From the NCBI GenBank assembly GCA_016213205.1, contig JACRAZ010000059.1:1-64000 (forward strand): a stretch of 64,000 nt of DNA, in the 5' to 3' direction. This DNA comes from Burkholderiales bacterium. GTDB taxonomy: Bacteria > Pseudomonadota > Gammaproteobacteria > Burkholderiales > Burkholderiaceae_C. Made by a program: the position numbers and the translations under genes. Positions 50,325 to 59,661 of this stretch are shown one piece after another. A model generated the notes under the pieces. That model was not told the DNA's origin and ran no database searches. It was given only the letters and a program-made list of their open reading frames with translations. Each line of letters starts with the position of its first letter. Within the stretch, counting starts at the first letter, position 1.

Positions 50325-53087
50325 TCACCCAAACACCGCGTGCCACAGCGCGAGCACGGCGTCGCGCTCCTTGGCCAGGGTCTCGGGCGGGAACTGGGTG
50401 GGCTGCTCGTCCAGGCGGGCCCGGTGCTGGGCGCGGCGCAGCTCGCGGTAGGCATCGGCGGCCGCCGTGCCCACGCCGGCGGGCAGCAGGCCGGCCTGCT
50501 CGGCGCGCTGCAGCAGTGCGATGTTGCCCTTGTTGTCCAGCAGCTCGGGGTGCCGCGCCGATTGCGACAGCACCAGGTACTGCACCGCGAACTCGGCATC
50601 CATCATGCCGCCCGCGCTGTGCTTCACATCGAACACGCCGGGCTTGACCGGCCGGGCCTGGCGCACCTTCTCGCGCATGCCCACCACTTCCTGCATCAGC
50701 GCGGCGTTGTCGCGCTCGGCGGCCAGCACCTGGCGGCGCACGGCCTCGAAGCGCTCAGCCAGGTCGGGCGAGCCGGCGCAGAAGCGGGCGCGGGTCAGGG
50801 CCTGGTGCTCCCAGGTCCAGGCGGTGTTGCCGCCGCGGCCGACCTGGTAGCGCTCGAACGAGGCGATCGAGGTCACCAGCAGGCCCGAGTTGCCGTTGGG
50901 CCGCAGCGCGGTGTCGATGTCGAACAGCTCGCCCGCGGCGGTGCGCAGCGTGAGCCAGGTGATGAGCTTGCGCACGCAGTGGCCGTAGACCTCCTGCGCA
51001 CGGTCGGGGTCGGTCTCGTCGGCGTCGTCGTAGAGGAACACGACGTCGAGGTCGCTGCCGTAACCGAGCTCCTTGCCGCCGAGCTTGCCGTAGGCGATGA
51101 CGGCAAAACGCGGCTGCTCGCGGTGGCGCTGCTTCAGCCGCGGCCAGGCCCAGCGCAGCGTGATGTCCATCGTGGCATCGGCCAGCGCGGAGAGATCGTC
51201 GGCCACCTGCTCGACCGTGATCAGGCCTTCCACGTCACGCACCAGTGTGCGGAACATCTCGGCGTGGTGGGCGTGGCGCAGCGTGTCGAGCAGCGCGTCT
51301 TCGTCGGCCTGGCCGCTGCGTATCCAGGCCCGGTGGCGTTCTTCCAGCGTGTTCAGGTATTCGTCGCGCTCGAAGCGGCCGTGCAGCAGGCGCGGGTCGG
51401 CCAGCTCGTCGATCACGCCCGGGTGCAGCATCAGGTAGCGCATCGGCCAACGGGCCAGGCCCAGCAGGCGCAGCAGGCGCTTCATCACCTCGGGCCGCTC
51501 GACCAGCAGCGCGAGGTAGTTGTCGCGCCGCAGCAGGGGTTCGAGCCAGTCGACGAAGCGCAGCGCGGCGTCCATCGTGCACAGCTCGGTCTCCACCCCC
51601 AGCGCGGCGCGCTGCACCAGCTTGCCCAGGCGCAGCTTGCTCTCGTCGCGCAGCGACTGCATGCGTGGCTGCGTGCACCACTGGCGCACCCGCTCGGCCA
51701 GCGCGCCGGGCAGTTTGTCGAGCAGGGCCTCGCTGTCCACCGGCAGCGGGCCAGCGCCGCACTGGCGGCAGCCGTTCTTGCCGCCGGTGCCCGGGCTGGG
51801 GGCATTGCCGTCGTGCAGCAGCTGGTCGAACTCGGTGGCCACCAGCTCGCGGATCTCGCCCAGCCGGTCGAGCAGCTCGCAGGCGTCGGGCCGGCACGCG
51901 GCCAGGCCCATCGAGCGGGCGATCCAGGCCAGGTCGCCGTCCTGCGTGGGCAGCAGGTGCGTCTGCTGGTCGTCGAGGTACTGGATGCGGTGCTCGATGC
52001 GGCGCAGGAAGATGTAGGCCTCGGCCAGGCGCTCGGCAGTGTCGGGCTTCATCAGGCCGCGTGCGGCCAGGCGGATCAGTGCGCCCAGCGTCTTGCGGGT
52101 GCGGATCTCGGGGAACTGGCCGCCGCGCACCACCTGCAGCAGCTGCACGATGAACTCGATCTCGCGGATGCCACCGCGCGACAGTTTTACGTCGTTCGCG
52201 CGTTCGGGCCGTCCGGCCGCGCGGCGCTGCGCTTCCTCGCGGATCTTGTGGTGCAGCTGGCGCAGGCCCTCGAACACGCCGTAGTCGAGGTAGCGCCGGT
52301 AGACGAAGGCCGTGACCAGCGAGCGCAGCGGCAGCGCGCGGCCGCTGGCCACCGAGGCCGCCGGCGCCACCACCCGGCTCTTGAGCCAGGCGAAGCGCTC
52401 CCACTCGCGGCCCTGCACCAGGAAGTACTCCTCCAGCATGCCCAGGCTCACCACCGGCGGGCCCGAGTTGCCGTTGGGCCGCAGCGCAAGGTCGACACGG
52501 AAGACGAAGCCGTCGTCCGTGGTGTCGCCGATCAGCGCATACAGGCGCTTGGCCACGGCCGAGAAATATTCGTGCGCCGACACCACCAGCGGGCCGCGGG
52601 TCTGGCCGTCGTCCTCGTAGACGTAGATCAAGTCGATGTCGGACGAGACATTGAGCTCGCGCGCGCCGAGCTTGCCCATGCCGATGATCCAGAAGTCGAT
52701 CACCCGGCCCTGCGTGTCCAGCGGCGGGCCGCAGCGTTCGTCCTCCGCGGCGCGGGCCTGGGCCAGCGCCAGCTCGAGCGTGGCCTCGGCCAGCGCCGTC
52801 ATCGCGCCGGTGATGTCGGCCAGCGGCGCAGCCTGCTCGACATCCAGCACCACCAGGCGTTCGAGCACGAGCTGGCGTGCCACCCGCAAGGCCGAGGCCA
52901 GCGGCCGGCCACCGGCCGTCAGGGCATGGACCAGCGTGGTGATGGTGGCGACATCGGGCACCCCCGGTGGCAGCAGCGGCAGATCGGCCGCATAACGGCG
53001 CCGGATGCGCTGCACGTAGCGGCTGTGCAGCGCCACGGCGGGCGGCTCGGTGGCGGAAGGCGCGGTGAGGTTTGTGTCGGAACCCAT
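50325..53087 (-). CDS. glnE: Bifunctional glutamine-synthetase adenylyltransferase / deadenylyltransferase
   Basis: 920 residues, full length. Two nucleotidyltransferase domains: the first with GMGKLGARELNVSSDIDLIY near residue 165 (deadenylylating half), the second with YGKLGGKELGYGSDLDVVF near 665 (adenylylating half), each followed by a helical GlnD-PII-uridylyltransferase-like domain. It switches glutamine synthetase on or off according to PII signals. Divergent from yhdP with 127 bases between. A Lys/Asn/Cys-rich loop near 440 (GGKNGCRQCG) is unusual and not part of either domain. Confidence 0.96.
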   Translation of the reverse strand: MGSDTNLTAPSATEPPAVALHSRYVQRIRRRYAADLPLLPPGVPDVATITTLVHALTAGGRPLASALRVARQLVLERLVVLDVEQAAPLADITGAMTALAEATLELALAQARAAEDERCGPPLDTQGRVIDFWIIGMGKLGARELNVSSDIDLIYVYEDDGQTRGPLVVSAHEYFSAVAKRLYALIGDTTDDGFVFRVDLALRPNGNSGPPVVSLGMLEEYFLVQGREWERFAWLKSRVVAPAASVASGRALPLRSLVTAFVYRRYLDYGVFEGLRQLHHKIREEAQRRAAGRPERANDVKLSRGGIREIEFIVQLLQVVRGGQFPEIRTRKTLGALIRLAARGLMKPDTAERLAEAYIFLRRIEHRIQYLDDQQTHLLPTQDGDLAWIARSMGLAACRPDACELLDRLGEIRELVATEFDQLLHDGNAPSPGTGGKNGCRQCGAGPLPVDSEALLDKLPGALAERVRQWCTQPRMQSLRDESKLRLGKLVQRAALGVETELCTMDAALRFVDWLEPLLRRDNYLALLVERPEVMKRLLRLLGLARWPMRYLMLHPGVIDELADPRLLHGRFERDEYLNTLEERHRAWIRSGQADEDALLDTLRHAHHAEMFRTLVRDVEGLITVEQVADDLSALADATMDITLRWAWPRLKQRHREQPRFAVIAYGKLGGKELGYGSDLDVVFLYDDADETDPDRAQEVYGHCVRKLITWLTLRTAAGELFDIDTALRPNGNSGLLVTSIASFERYQVGRGGNTAWTWEHQALTRARFCAGSPDLAERFEAVRRQVLAAERDNAALMQEVVGMREKVRQARPVKPGVFDVKHSAGGMMDAEFAVQYLVLSQSARHPELLDNKGNIALLQRAEQAGLLPAGVGTAAADAYRELRRAQHRARLDEQPTQFPPETLAKERDAVLALWHAVFG

Positions 53088-53214
53088 GGCACGGCAGGGG
53101 GTCTGTGCTAGATTGGCCCGCAGACCGCGGCCGCGCGCCGGCGGGCATCTTTCAACGGCCGGCGGTGGCTCGCCTCACAGGCTGCACAGGCTTCGTGCTG
53201 GTTGTCCCTCATTC

Positions 53215-56200
53215 ATGTCTCGCTTGACGTTCGCCGCTTCGACGCCGCGCCGCCGACTGCGCTGGTGGCGCAGTGCATTGCGGTGGGGTACCGGTTTGCT
53301 GTTCGCGGCGTGGAGCTTATGCCTGCTCGCGTGGCTGACTCTGCATTGGGGGATTCTGCCTCGGCTCGATGAATGGCGCCCGCGCATCGAGGCCTATGCC
53401 AGCCAGGCGGTGGGCGCGCCGTTGCAGATCGGCCGCATCGAGGTGCGGTCCTCGGGCTGGGTGCCGGCCTTCGAGCTGCGCGACGTGGTGCTGCGCGACG
53501 CGCGGGGCCGCGAGGCGCTGCGCCTGCCGCGCGTGGCGGCGGCCCTGTCGGTGCCGGCGCTGCTGGCGCTACACCTGCGCTTCGAGCAACTGCTGATCGA
53601 CGATGCCCGGCTCGAGGTCCGGCGCGACGCGCAGGGCCGCATCCACGTGGCCGGCATGGATGTCGAAGGCGATGCGATGGCCGACGTCAGCACGCTGGCC
53701 GACTGGTTCTTCGAGCAGCACGAGTTCGTGATCCGCGGCGGGGCACTGCGCTGGGTGGACGAGCAGCGCGCGGCACCGGCGCTGGCCTTGTCCGACGTGC
53801 AGCTGGTGGTGCGCAACCGCCTGCGCAGCCACGAGCTGCGGCTCGATGCCACGCCGCCTCCGGATTGGGGCCAGCGCTTCACCCTCAGTGCCAAGGCGCG
53901 GCAGCCGCTGCTGGCGCGTGCCGGCGACTGGCAGCGCTGGAAGGGCACCCTGCATGCCGACCTGCCGCAGGCCACGGTGGCCGAGCTGCGCCGCCATGTG
54001 GACCTGCCCTTCGAGCTGTCGCAAGGCCGGGGCGCGCTGCGGGCCTGGGTCGATTTCGACCAGGGCCTGCCCCGCAACGCGACGCTGGACCTGGCGCTGC
54101 GTGATCTCTCGGTGCGCCTGGCCACCGGCCTGGAGCCCCTGGCGTTGACGCAGGCCAGCGGGCGCCTGGTGATCGAGCGCCAGCCGGACGAGGTGCGCCT
54201 GACCGCCACACGGCTGGGCTTCACCACCGCCGAAGGTCAGGTGTGGCCCGAGGGCAACCTGTCGTTGAACTGGCGCCAGCGCCAGCCCATGCGCGTGGCC
54301 GATCTGGCCACCCTGCACCCGGTGACCGGTGGCGACCTGGCCATCGACCAGCTCGACCTGGCCCTCACCGCCGAGCTGGCCGAGCGCCTGCCGCTGGGCG
54401 CCCGGGTGCGGCAGCTGCTGGCCGAGCTGGCGCCGCAGGGCAGCGTCAGCACGCTGGCCGCCAGTTGGCAGGGGCCGCTGGATGCGCCGCAGCGCTACCA
54501 GGTCAAGGCCGGCGTCAAGGGCTTGTCGATCGCCGCCTCGCCGGCCCCGCAGGCCGGTGCCATCGGCCGGCCCGGCTGGCGCGGGGCCGACTTCGTGTTC
54601 ACCGCCACCGAAACCGGCGGCCAGGCGCGCCTGGTGCTCGATGGCGGGGTGCTCGAGTTCCCGGGCCTGTTCGAGCAGCCGCTGCTGCCGCTCAAGCGTT
54701 TCGGGGCCGACCTGCAGTGGCGCATCGACGCCAGCGCCGGCAACGAGCACGGCCCGCGCGTGAGCCTGAAGGTCGACAACGTGCAGTTCGAGAACGCGGA
54801 CGCGCAGGGTGAGCTCAGCGCCAGCTGGCACACCGGCCCCGGCGGCGGCTTTGGCAAGGCCGGCCGCCTGCCCGGCGTGCTGGAGCTGCAGGGCAAGCTC
54901 AGCCAGGGCCAGGCCACCAGTGTGGCGCGCTACCTGCCGCTGGGCCTGCCGGACACGGTGCGCAGCTATGTCCGGCGCGCCGTGGTGGCCGGCAAGGTGG
55001 GCGCGACCACCTTCCGCGTGAAGGGCGACCTCTGGGACTTTCCGTACCTGCACCGCAAGGACGGCGAGTTCCGCATCGCCGGCCAGGTGCAGGGGGTGCA
55101 CCTGGCCTACGTGCCCTCGGAGCCGGGCTGGGAATCCCCCTGGCCGGCGTTCACCGAGGTGTCGGGCGAGCTGGTGTTCGAGCGCAGTGCCATGCAGATC
55201 CGCGGCGCGCGGGCGCGGCTGTGGGGCGTGGAGCTGCAGGAGGTGAACGGTGGCATCGCCGACCTGGCGCTGCCGGTGCTGCAGATCGACGGCCGGGCGC
55301 GCGGCCCCGCCGCCGACCTGCTGCGCTACCTGAACACCACGCCGGTGGGCGGCTGGATCGGCGGCGCGCTCGCCCATGCCAGCGTGGCCGGCGGGGCCGA
55401 GCTGAGGCTCGGCCTGCAACTGCCGCTGGACCACCTGGACAAATCGGTCGTCAAGGGCAGCGTGCAGCTGCAGGGCGGCGATGTGCGGGTGCAGCCCGAC
55501 ACGCCGGTGCTCGCCGGCGCCCGTGGCCGTGTCGAGTTCACGCAGCACGGCGTGCACCTGGCCGGCGCGAGCGCCCGTCTGCTGGGCGGCGAGGCCAGCA
55601 TCGAGGGCGGCACCCAGCACGATGGCAGCCTGCGCTTCGGCGCCACCGGCACCGCCACCGCGGAGGCGCTGCGCCGCGCACCCGAGCTGGCCGGGCTGGC
55701 GCGCTGGACCGCGCGGCTGCAGGGCCAGACGCCCTACCGCGCCCAGCTCACGGTGGCGCACGGCCGGCCCGAGTGGCTGCTGACCAGCCCGCTCACCGGC
55801 CTGTCGATCGACCTGCCGGCACCGCTGAACAAGCCGGCCGAGGCGAGCTGGCCGCTGCGGGTGCAGACCCAGGTGACGCCGGATCGCCCGAATGGCGCGC
55901 CGCCACCGGCCCCGCCGGGCCCGGCCGTGGCCGGTGGCAGCGCCCTCGCGGGTGGCCAGGCCGGTGGGCGCGAGCTGCTGCGCCTGGAGCTTGGCACGGT
56001 GCTGCAGGCGCAGTACCTGCGCGATGTGACGAAGGAGCTGCCGCAGGTGCTGCGCGGCGCCATCGCGCTGCGGGCACCGTTGCCCGAGATGGCCCCCGGC
56101 GTGCGCGCCGTGGTGGACGTGGACAGCCTGCCGCTGGATGCCTGGCGCGCGCTGCTGCCGGCCCCGGTGGCCGGCCCCTCGGTGCTGGATGGCGCCTATG

Positions 56201-57369
56201 TGCCGCAGCAGGTGCAGCTCAAGGCGCGTGAACTGCTGGCCTCGGGCCGGCGGCTCACCAACCTGGCGCTGGACCTGCGCCGCAGCACCGAGGCCGGCGA
56301 GGACGGCTGGCGCGCCCATGTCGAGGCCGACCAGGCCAGCGGCGATGTCGACTACCGCGAGCCGCGCGCACCGGCCAATGCCGGCCGCATCCATGCCCGG
56401 CTGGCGCGCCTGTCGCTGCCGCGCGGCGAGGTCGAAGGCGTCGAAGGCCTGCTCGAGCAGGCGCCGGCCAGCGTGCCGGCGCTGGACATCCAGGTCGACG
56501 AGTTCGAGCTGCGTGGCAAGAAGCTGGGCAAGCTCACGGTGAAGGCGGTGAACCGCAGCGTCAGCGGCGTGGAATCGGCGCGCGAGTGGCAGCTCAGCCA
56601 GCTCACGCTCGGCCTGCCCGGGGGGGAGCTGGCCGCCAAGGGCCAGTGGGGCTATGTGGCCGGGGCGCCGCAGCGCCGCCGCATGGGGCTGGACTTCACG
56701 CTCGCCATCAGCGACAGCGGCCTGCTGCTCGAGCGCCTGGGCTTCGGCAAGGTGGTGCGGGGCGGCAAGGGCTCGCTGGCCGGCAGCCTGGCCTGGTCGG
56801 GCTCGCCGCTGGGGCTGGACTACCCCACGCTCGATGGCTCGATGACGCTCGCGCTGGACGCCGGCCAGTTCCTCAAGGCCGAGCCCGGGGTGGGGCGGCT
56901 GCTGGGGGTGCTGAGCCTGCAGGCGCTGCCACGCCGGCTGCTGCTGGACTTCCGCGACGTGTTCCAGGAAGGGTTCGCGTTCGACAGCGTCAAGGGCAAT
57001 GTCGAGCTCGCACGCGGCATCGCCAGCACCCACACGCTGCGCCTGCAGGGCGTGCAGGCCATCGTGCTGATGGAAGGCTCGGCCGACATCGCGCGTGAGA
57101 CCCAGGACCTGCGCGTGCTGGTGGTGCCCGAGGTGAACGCCGGCACGGCCTCGCTGGCCTATGCGGCCATCAACCCGGTGGTGGGCCTGGGCACCTTCCT
57201 CACGCAGTGGCTGCTGAGCGGCGCCATCAGCGCGGCCGGCACGCGCGAGTTCCGCATCACCGGTGGCTGGGACGATCCGAAGGTGCTCCAGGTCGAGCGC
57301 AAGCCGGGCGACGCGGCCCCCACGCTGCCGGCGGCCCCGGCCACGGGGCCGGCACGCGGCACGCAATGA
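53215..57369 (+). CDS. yhdP: YhdP-family envelope protein (AsmA-like, DUF3971)
   Basis: 1384 residues. One N-terminal membrane helix (LLFAAWSLCLLAWLTLHWG, near 29-47) anchors a very long periplasmic beta-structure of the AsmA/VPS13-like type; the C-terminal region (from about 1150) carries the conserved GDYPTLDGSMTLALDAGQFLK-like stretch and ends in a low-complexity Pro/Ala tail. In enterobacteria YhdP with TamB and YdbH carries phospholipids to the outer membrane. It is divergent from glnE and followed by the nitrilase gene, the usual betaproteobacterial order. An internal Pro/Gly-rich insert lies near residue 900. Confidence 0.92.
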   Translation: MSRLTFAASTPRRRLRWWRSALRWGTGLLFAAWSLCLLAWLTLHWGILPRLDEWRPRIEAYASQAVGAPLQIGRIEVRSSGWVPAFELRDVVLRDARGREALRLPRVAAALSVPALLALHLRFEQLLIDDARLEVRRDAQGRIHVAGMDVEGDAMADVSTLADWFFEQHEFVIRGGALRWVDEQRAAPALALSDVQLVVRNRLRSHELRLDATPPPDWGQRFTLSAKARQPLLARAGDWQRWKGTLHADLPQATVAELRRHVDLPFELSQGRGALRAWVDFDQGLPRNATLDLALRDLSVRLATGLEPLALTQASGRLVIERQPDEVRLTATRLGFTTAEGQVWPEGNLSLNWRQRQPMRVADLATLHPVTGGDLAIDQLDLALTAELAERLPLGARVRQLLAELAPQGSVSTLAASWQGPLDAPQRYQVKAGVKGLSIAASPAPQAGAIGRPGWRGADFVFTATETGGQARLVLDGGVLEFPGLFEQPLLPLKRFGADLQWRIDASAGNEHGPRVSLKVDNVQFENADAQGELSASWHTGPGGGFGKAGRLPGVLELQGKLSQGQATSVARYLPLGLPDTVRSYVRRAVVAGKVGATTFRVKGDLWDFPYLHRKDGEFRIAGQVQGVHLAYVPSEPGWESPWPAFTEVSGELVFERSAMQIRGARARLWGVELQEVNGGIADLALPVLQIDGRARGPAADLLRYLNTTPVGGWIGGALAHASVAGGAELRLGLQLPLDHLDKSVVKGSVQLQGGDVRVQPDTPVLAGARGRVEFTQHGVHLAGASARLLGGEASIEGGTQHDGSLRFGATGTATAEALRRAPELAGLARWTARLQGQTPYRAQLTVAHGRPEWLLTSPLTGLSIDLPAPLNKPAEASWPLRVQTQVTPDRPNGAPPPAPPGPAVAGGSALAGGQAGGRELLRLELGTVLQAQYLRDVTKELPQVLRGAIALRAPLPEMAPGVRAVVDVDSLPLDAWRALLPAPVAGPSVLDGAYVPQQVQLKARELLASGRRLTNLALDLRRSTEAGEDGWRAHVEADQASGDVDYREPRAPANAGRIHARLARLSLPRGEVEGVEGLLEQAPASVPALDIQVDEFELRGKKLGKLTVKAVNRSVSGVESAREWQLSQLTLGLPGGELAAKGQWGYVAGAPQRRRMGLDFTLAISDSGLLLERLGFGKVVRGGKGSLAGSLAWSGSPLGLDYPTLDGSMTLALDAGQFLKAEPGVGRLLGVLSLQALPRRLLLDFRDVFQEGFAFDSVKGNVELARGIASTHTLRLQGVQAIVLMEGSADIARETQDLRVLVVPEVNAGTASLAYAAINPVVGLGTFLTQWLLSGAISAAGTREFRITGGWDDPKVLQVERKPGDAAPTLPAAPATGPARGTQ

Positions 57370-57410
57370 CCTCGGGCGCGAAGCACCCGCAGAATGCGAT
57401 CACGATGAAT

Positions 57411-57460
57411 CTCCCCATGCCGTGTGTTCGCCGCCCCCAGGGGCCGGAAGGGACTGCCTC
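57411..57460 (+). repeat. Palindromic element abutting the nitrilase start codon
   Basis: A GC-rich stretch with CGCCCCCAGGGGC, GGCCGGAAGGG and ending directly at the GTG start of the nitrilase gene. Its wording resembles the start-codon-associated repeats at 21045 and 24013 without matching them base for base. Confidence 0.4.
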
Positions 57461-58261
57461 GTGAAGATCGCCGCCGTGCAGATGGTGTCCACGCCCGACG
57501 TGGACCGCAACCTGGCCGCGGCCGAGCGCCTGGTGGCCGAGGCCGCTGCCTCCGGCGCGCAGCTGGTGGCCCTGCCCGAGTACTTCTGCCTGCTGGGCCG
57601 CAACGACCGCGACAAGCTCGCCATCGCCGAGGCCGACGGCACCGGGCCGATCCAGCAGGCGCTGGCCGCGATGGCGCGCAGCCACGGCGTGTGGCTGGTC
57701 GGCGGCACGCTGCCGCTGCGCACCGAGGACCCCGAGCGTGTGCGCAACAGCTGCTGCGCCTGGTCGCCCGCCGGCGACCGCGTGGCACGCTACGACAAGA
57801 TCCACCTGTTCGCGTTCGACAACGGCCGCGAGCGCTACGACGAAGGCCGTGCACTGCAGGCCGGTGCCACGCCGGTGGGCTTTCAGGCCGAAGGCCTGCG
57901 CGTGGGCCTGTCGGTCTGCTACGACCTGCGCTTTCCCGAGCTCTACCGGGCGCTGATGCAGCCGGCCTGCGATCTGATCGTCGTGCCTTCGGCCTTCACC
58001 TACACCACGGGCCGCGCGCATTGGGAGTTATTGCTGCGTGCGCGGGCGGTGGAGAACCAGTGCTACGTGCTGGCGCCGGCCCAGGGCGGCGTGCACGAGA
58101 ACGGCCGCCGCACCTGGGGCCACAGCCTGGTGGCCGACCCCTGGGGCGAGCTGCTGGCCTGCCGCGAAGAGGGCGAGGGCGTGGTGCTGGCCGAGCTTTC
58201 GCGCGAACGGCTGGCCGAGGTGCGGCTGCAACTGCCGGCGCTGGCGCATCGGCGCCTGTAG
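57461..58261 (+). CDS. Carbon-nitrogen hydrolase (nitrilase/omega-amidase, Nit1-like)
   Basis: 266 residues with GTG start. The catalytic triad is clear: Glu40 in VALPEYFCLL, Lys113 in YDKIHLFAFD and Cys153 in LSVCYDLRFPELYR. This sub-group includes Nit1, which removes deaminated glutathione, a metabolite-repair reaction; that role is likely but not proven here. It follows yhdP by 91 bases. tldD, the common next gene in relatives, is replaced here by the DUF1501/DUF1800 pair on the other strand. Confidence 0.88.
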   Translation: MKIAAVQMVSTPDVDRNLAAAERLVAEAAASGAQLVALPEYFCLLGRNDRDKLAIAEADGTGPIQQALAAMARSHGVWLVGGTLPLRTEDPERVRNSCCAWSPAGDRVARYDKIHLFAFDNGRERYDEGRALQAGATPVGFQAEGLRVGLSVCYDLRFPELYRALMQPACDLIVVPSAFTYTTGRAHWELLLRARAVENQCYVLAPAQGGVHENGRRTWGHSLVADPWGELLACREEGEGVVLAELSRERLAEVRLQLPALAHRRL

Positions 58262-58279
58262 CGGCCTGCCCGTCAGGCC

Positions 58280-59644
58280 CTAGGCCAGGAAGCCCAGGTT
58301 GGACGATGCAAAGCGGCCGATGTTGGGCAGCACCAGGGGCAGGTTGCTCGGGCTGACACCGAACCAGGTGGCCAGCGTGGCCGCATACTGGTCGACGGCC
58401 GTGGTCGGGATCATGCTGCCGCGCCCCGCGTCGTCGCGGCTGTTCAGCGCCACGATCGGCCATTGACCGAAGACCCGGTTGCCGCGCACCGATCCGCCGA
58501 TGATGAAGTGGTGGCCGCCCCAGCCATGGTCGGAGCCGTCGCCGTTGTACTGCAGCGCACGCCCGAAGTCCGATGCGGTGAAGGTGGTCACGCTGTCGGC
58601 CACGCCGAGGTCGAGGGTGCTCTGGTAGAACTGCCCGAGCGCGGCGTCCAGTTCGGTCAGGCGCGCGTTCTGGTCGTTCAGCAGGTTGGCGTGGAAGTCG
58701 TAGCCGCCGTGCATGACGTAGAAGATCTGCCGCGTCTGGCCCAGTGCGGCGCGCGCCGCGATCATGCGCGCCACCATGCGCAACTGCGCGCCGATGCCGC
58801 CGCCGGGAAACGCGGGCAGGCTGCTGGTGGGCTGGATGGCCGCGCTGACCACCGATTCGGCCTGGATCGAGCGGCGCGCGATGCGGGCCAGCTCACGCTC
58901 CATGAGGTGGGTGCGCTCTTCGGTGATCAGCGTGCGCAGCGTCGAGTTGGCCGACCAGTACAGCTGGTCGAGCGAGCGGATGCGCACCGGGCCGGCGGTG
59001 GTGAGCTGGTACTGCACGACCTGGTTGCCGACCTGCAGCGTGTTGTTGCCGGCCATCGACATGGCCATCGACACCCCGCTGGCGGGCGCGGCGAACAGGT
59101 CACCCATGCGGCCCATCCAGCCGGTGCGCGAGGGGGCGTCCGGGATGCCGGTCTGCCACTGGCCGGTCTGGTCGGAGTGCGAGAACAGCTGGTAGGGCAC
59201 CGGCACGTTCGGGTTGCCGCCGTTCCAGTTGTCGCGCCCCAGCGGCATCGGGTAGGCCAGCGTGCCCACATTGGCCAGCACCGCGCAGCGGCCCTGGTTG
59301 ACCAGGTCACGCACGCGGGTGAGCGCCGGGTGCAGGCCCAGCGCCGGGCCGTTGTACGCTGTGGGCGAAATCGGCAGCAGGTTGCCCTGCGGCAGCGCGA
59401 TGCTGCCGCGCGCGCTGGCGTAGGGGGTGTACTCGGCGGCACCCCGCGGCACGACCGTGTTGCCACTGTCGTTGCCGCCGCCGAGGTACACGCACACCAG
59501 CGCCTTGTAGCCGGAGGCGCTTTGCGCGGCGGCCGAGCCGATGGCGGCCAGGTTCAGCGCGAAGGGGCTGCCGGCAGCAGCGCCGATGGCCGCGCTGCGG
59601 CGCAGGAACTCGCGGCGGCTGGCGTTCTTGTGGAGGTAGGTCAT
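58280..59644 (-). CDS. DUF1501 family exported protein
   Basis: 454 residues. The N terminus has a twin-arginine-type export motif (SRREFLRRSAAIGAAAG), so it is probably exported folded through Tat. The body matches DUF1501 (sulfatase/alkaline-phosphatase-like fold): ALVCVYLGGGNDSGNTVVP with metal-ligand-like residues, MHGGYDFHANLLNDQ, FTASDFGRALQYNGDGSDHGWGGHHF and NIGRF near the end. It pairs with the DUF1800 gene 17 bases upstream; the pair is common in bacteria, but its substrate is unknown. Confidence 0.88.
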   Translation of the reverse strand: MTYLHKNASRREFLRRSAAIGAAAGSPFALNLAAIGSAAAQSASGYKALVCVYLGGGNDSGNTVVPRGAAEYTPYASARGSIALPQGNLLPISPTAYNGPALGLHPALTRVRDLVNQGRCAVLANVGTLAYPMPLGRDNWNGGNPNVPVPYQLFSHSDQTGQWQTGIPDAPSRTGWMGRMGDLFAAPASGVSMAMSMAGNNTLQVGNQVVQYQLTTAGPVRIRSLDQLYWSANSTLRTLITEERTHLMERELARIARRSIQAESVVSAAIQPTSSLPAFPGGGIGAQLRMVARMIAARAALGQTRQIFYVMHGGYDFHANLLNDQNARLTELDAALGQFYQSTLDLGVADSVTTFTASDFGRALQYNGDGSDHGWGGHHFIIGGSVRGNRVFGQWPIVALNSRDDAGRGSMIPTTAVDQYAATLATWFGVSPSNLPLVLPNIGRFASSNLGFLA

Positions 59645-59661
59645 GGAGGGCTCCTGCGCGG

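Noticed and set aside
49812-53111. Very long plus-strand open frame (1099 codons) opposite glnE
   Set aside because: It is antisense to glnE, whose domains and motifs are intact; the plus-strand frame has Arg/Gln/His-rich composition typical of GC-rich shadows and no recognisable domain.
53569-57366. Minus-strand open frame of 1265 codons opposite yhdP
   Set aside because: It mirrors yhdP exactly in extent and has shadow composition; yhdP has the membrane anchor and family pattern.
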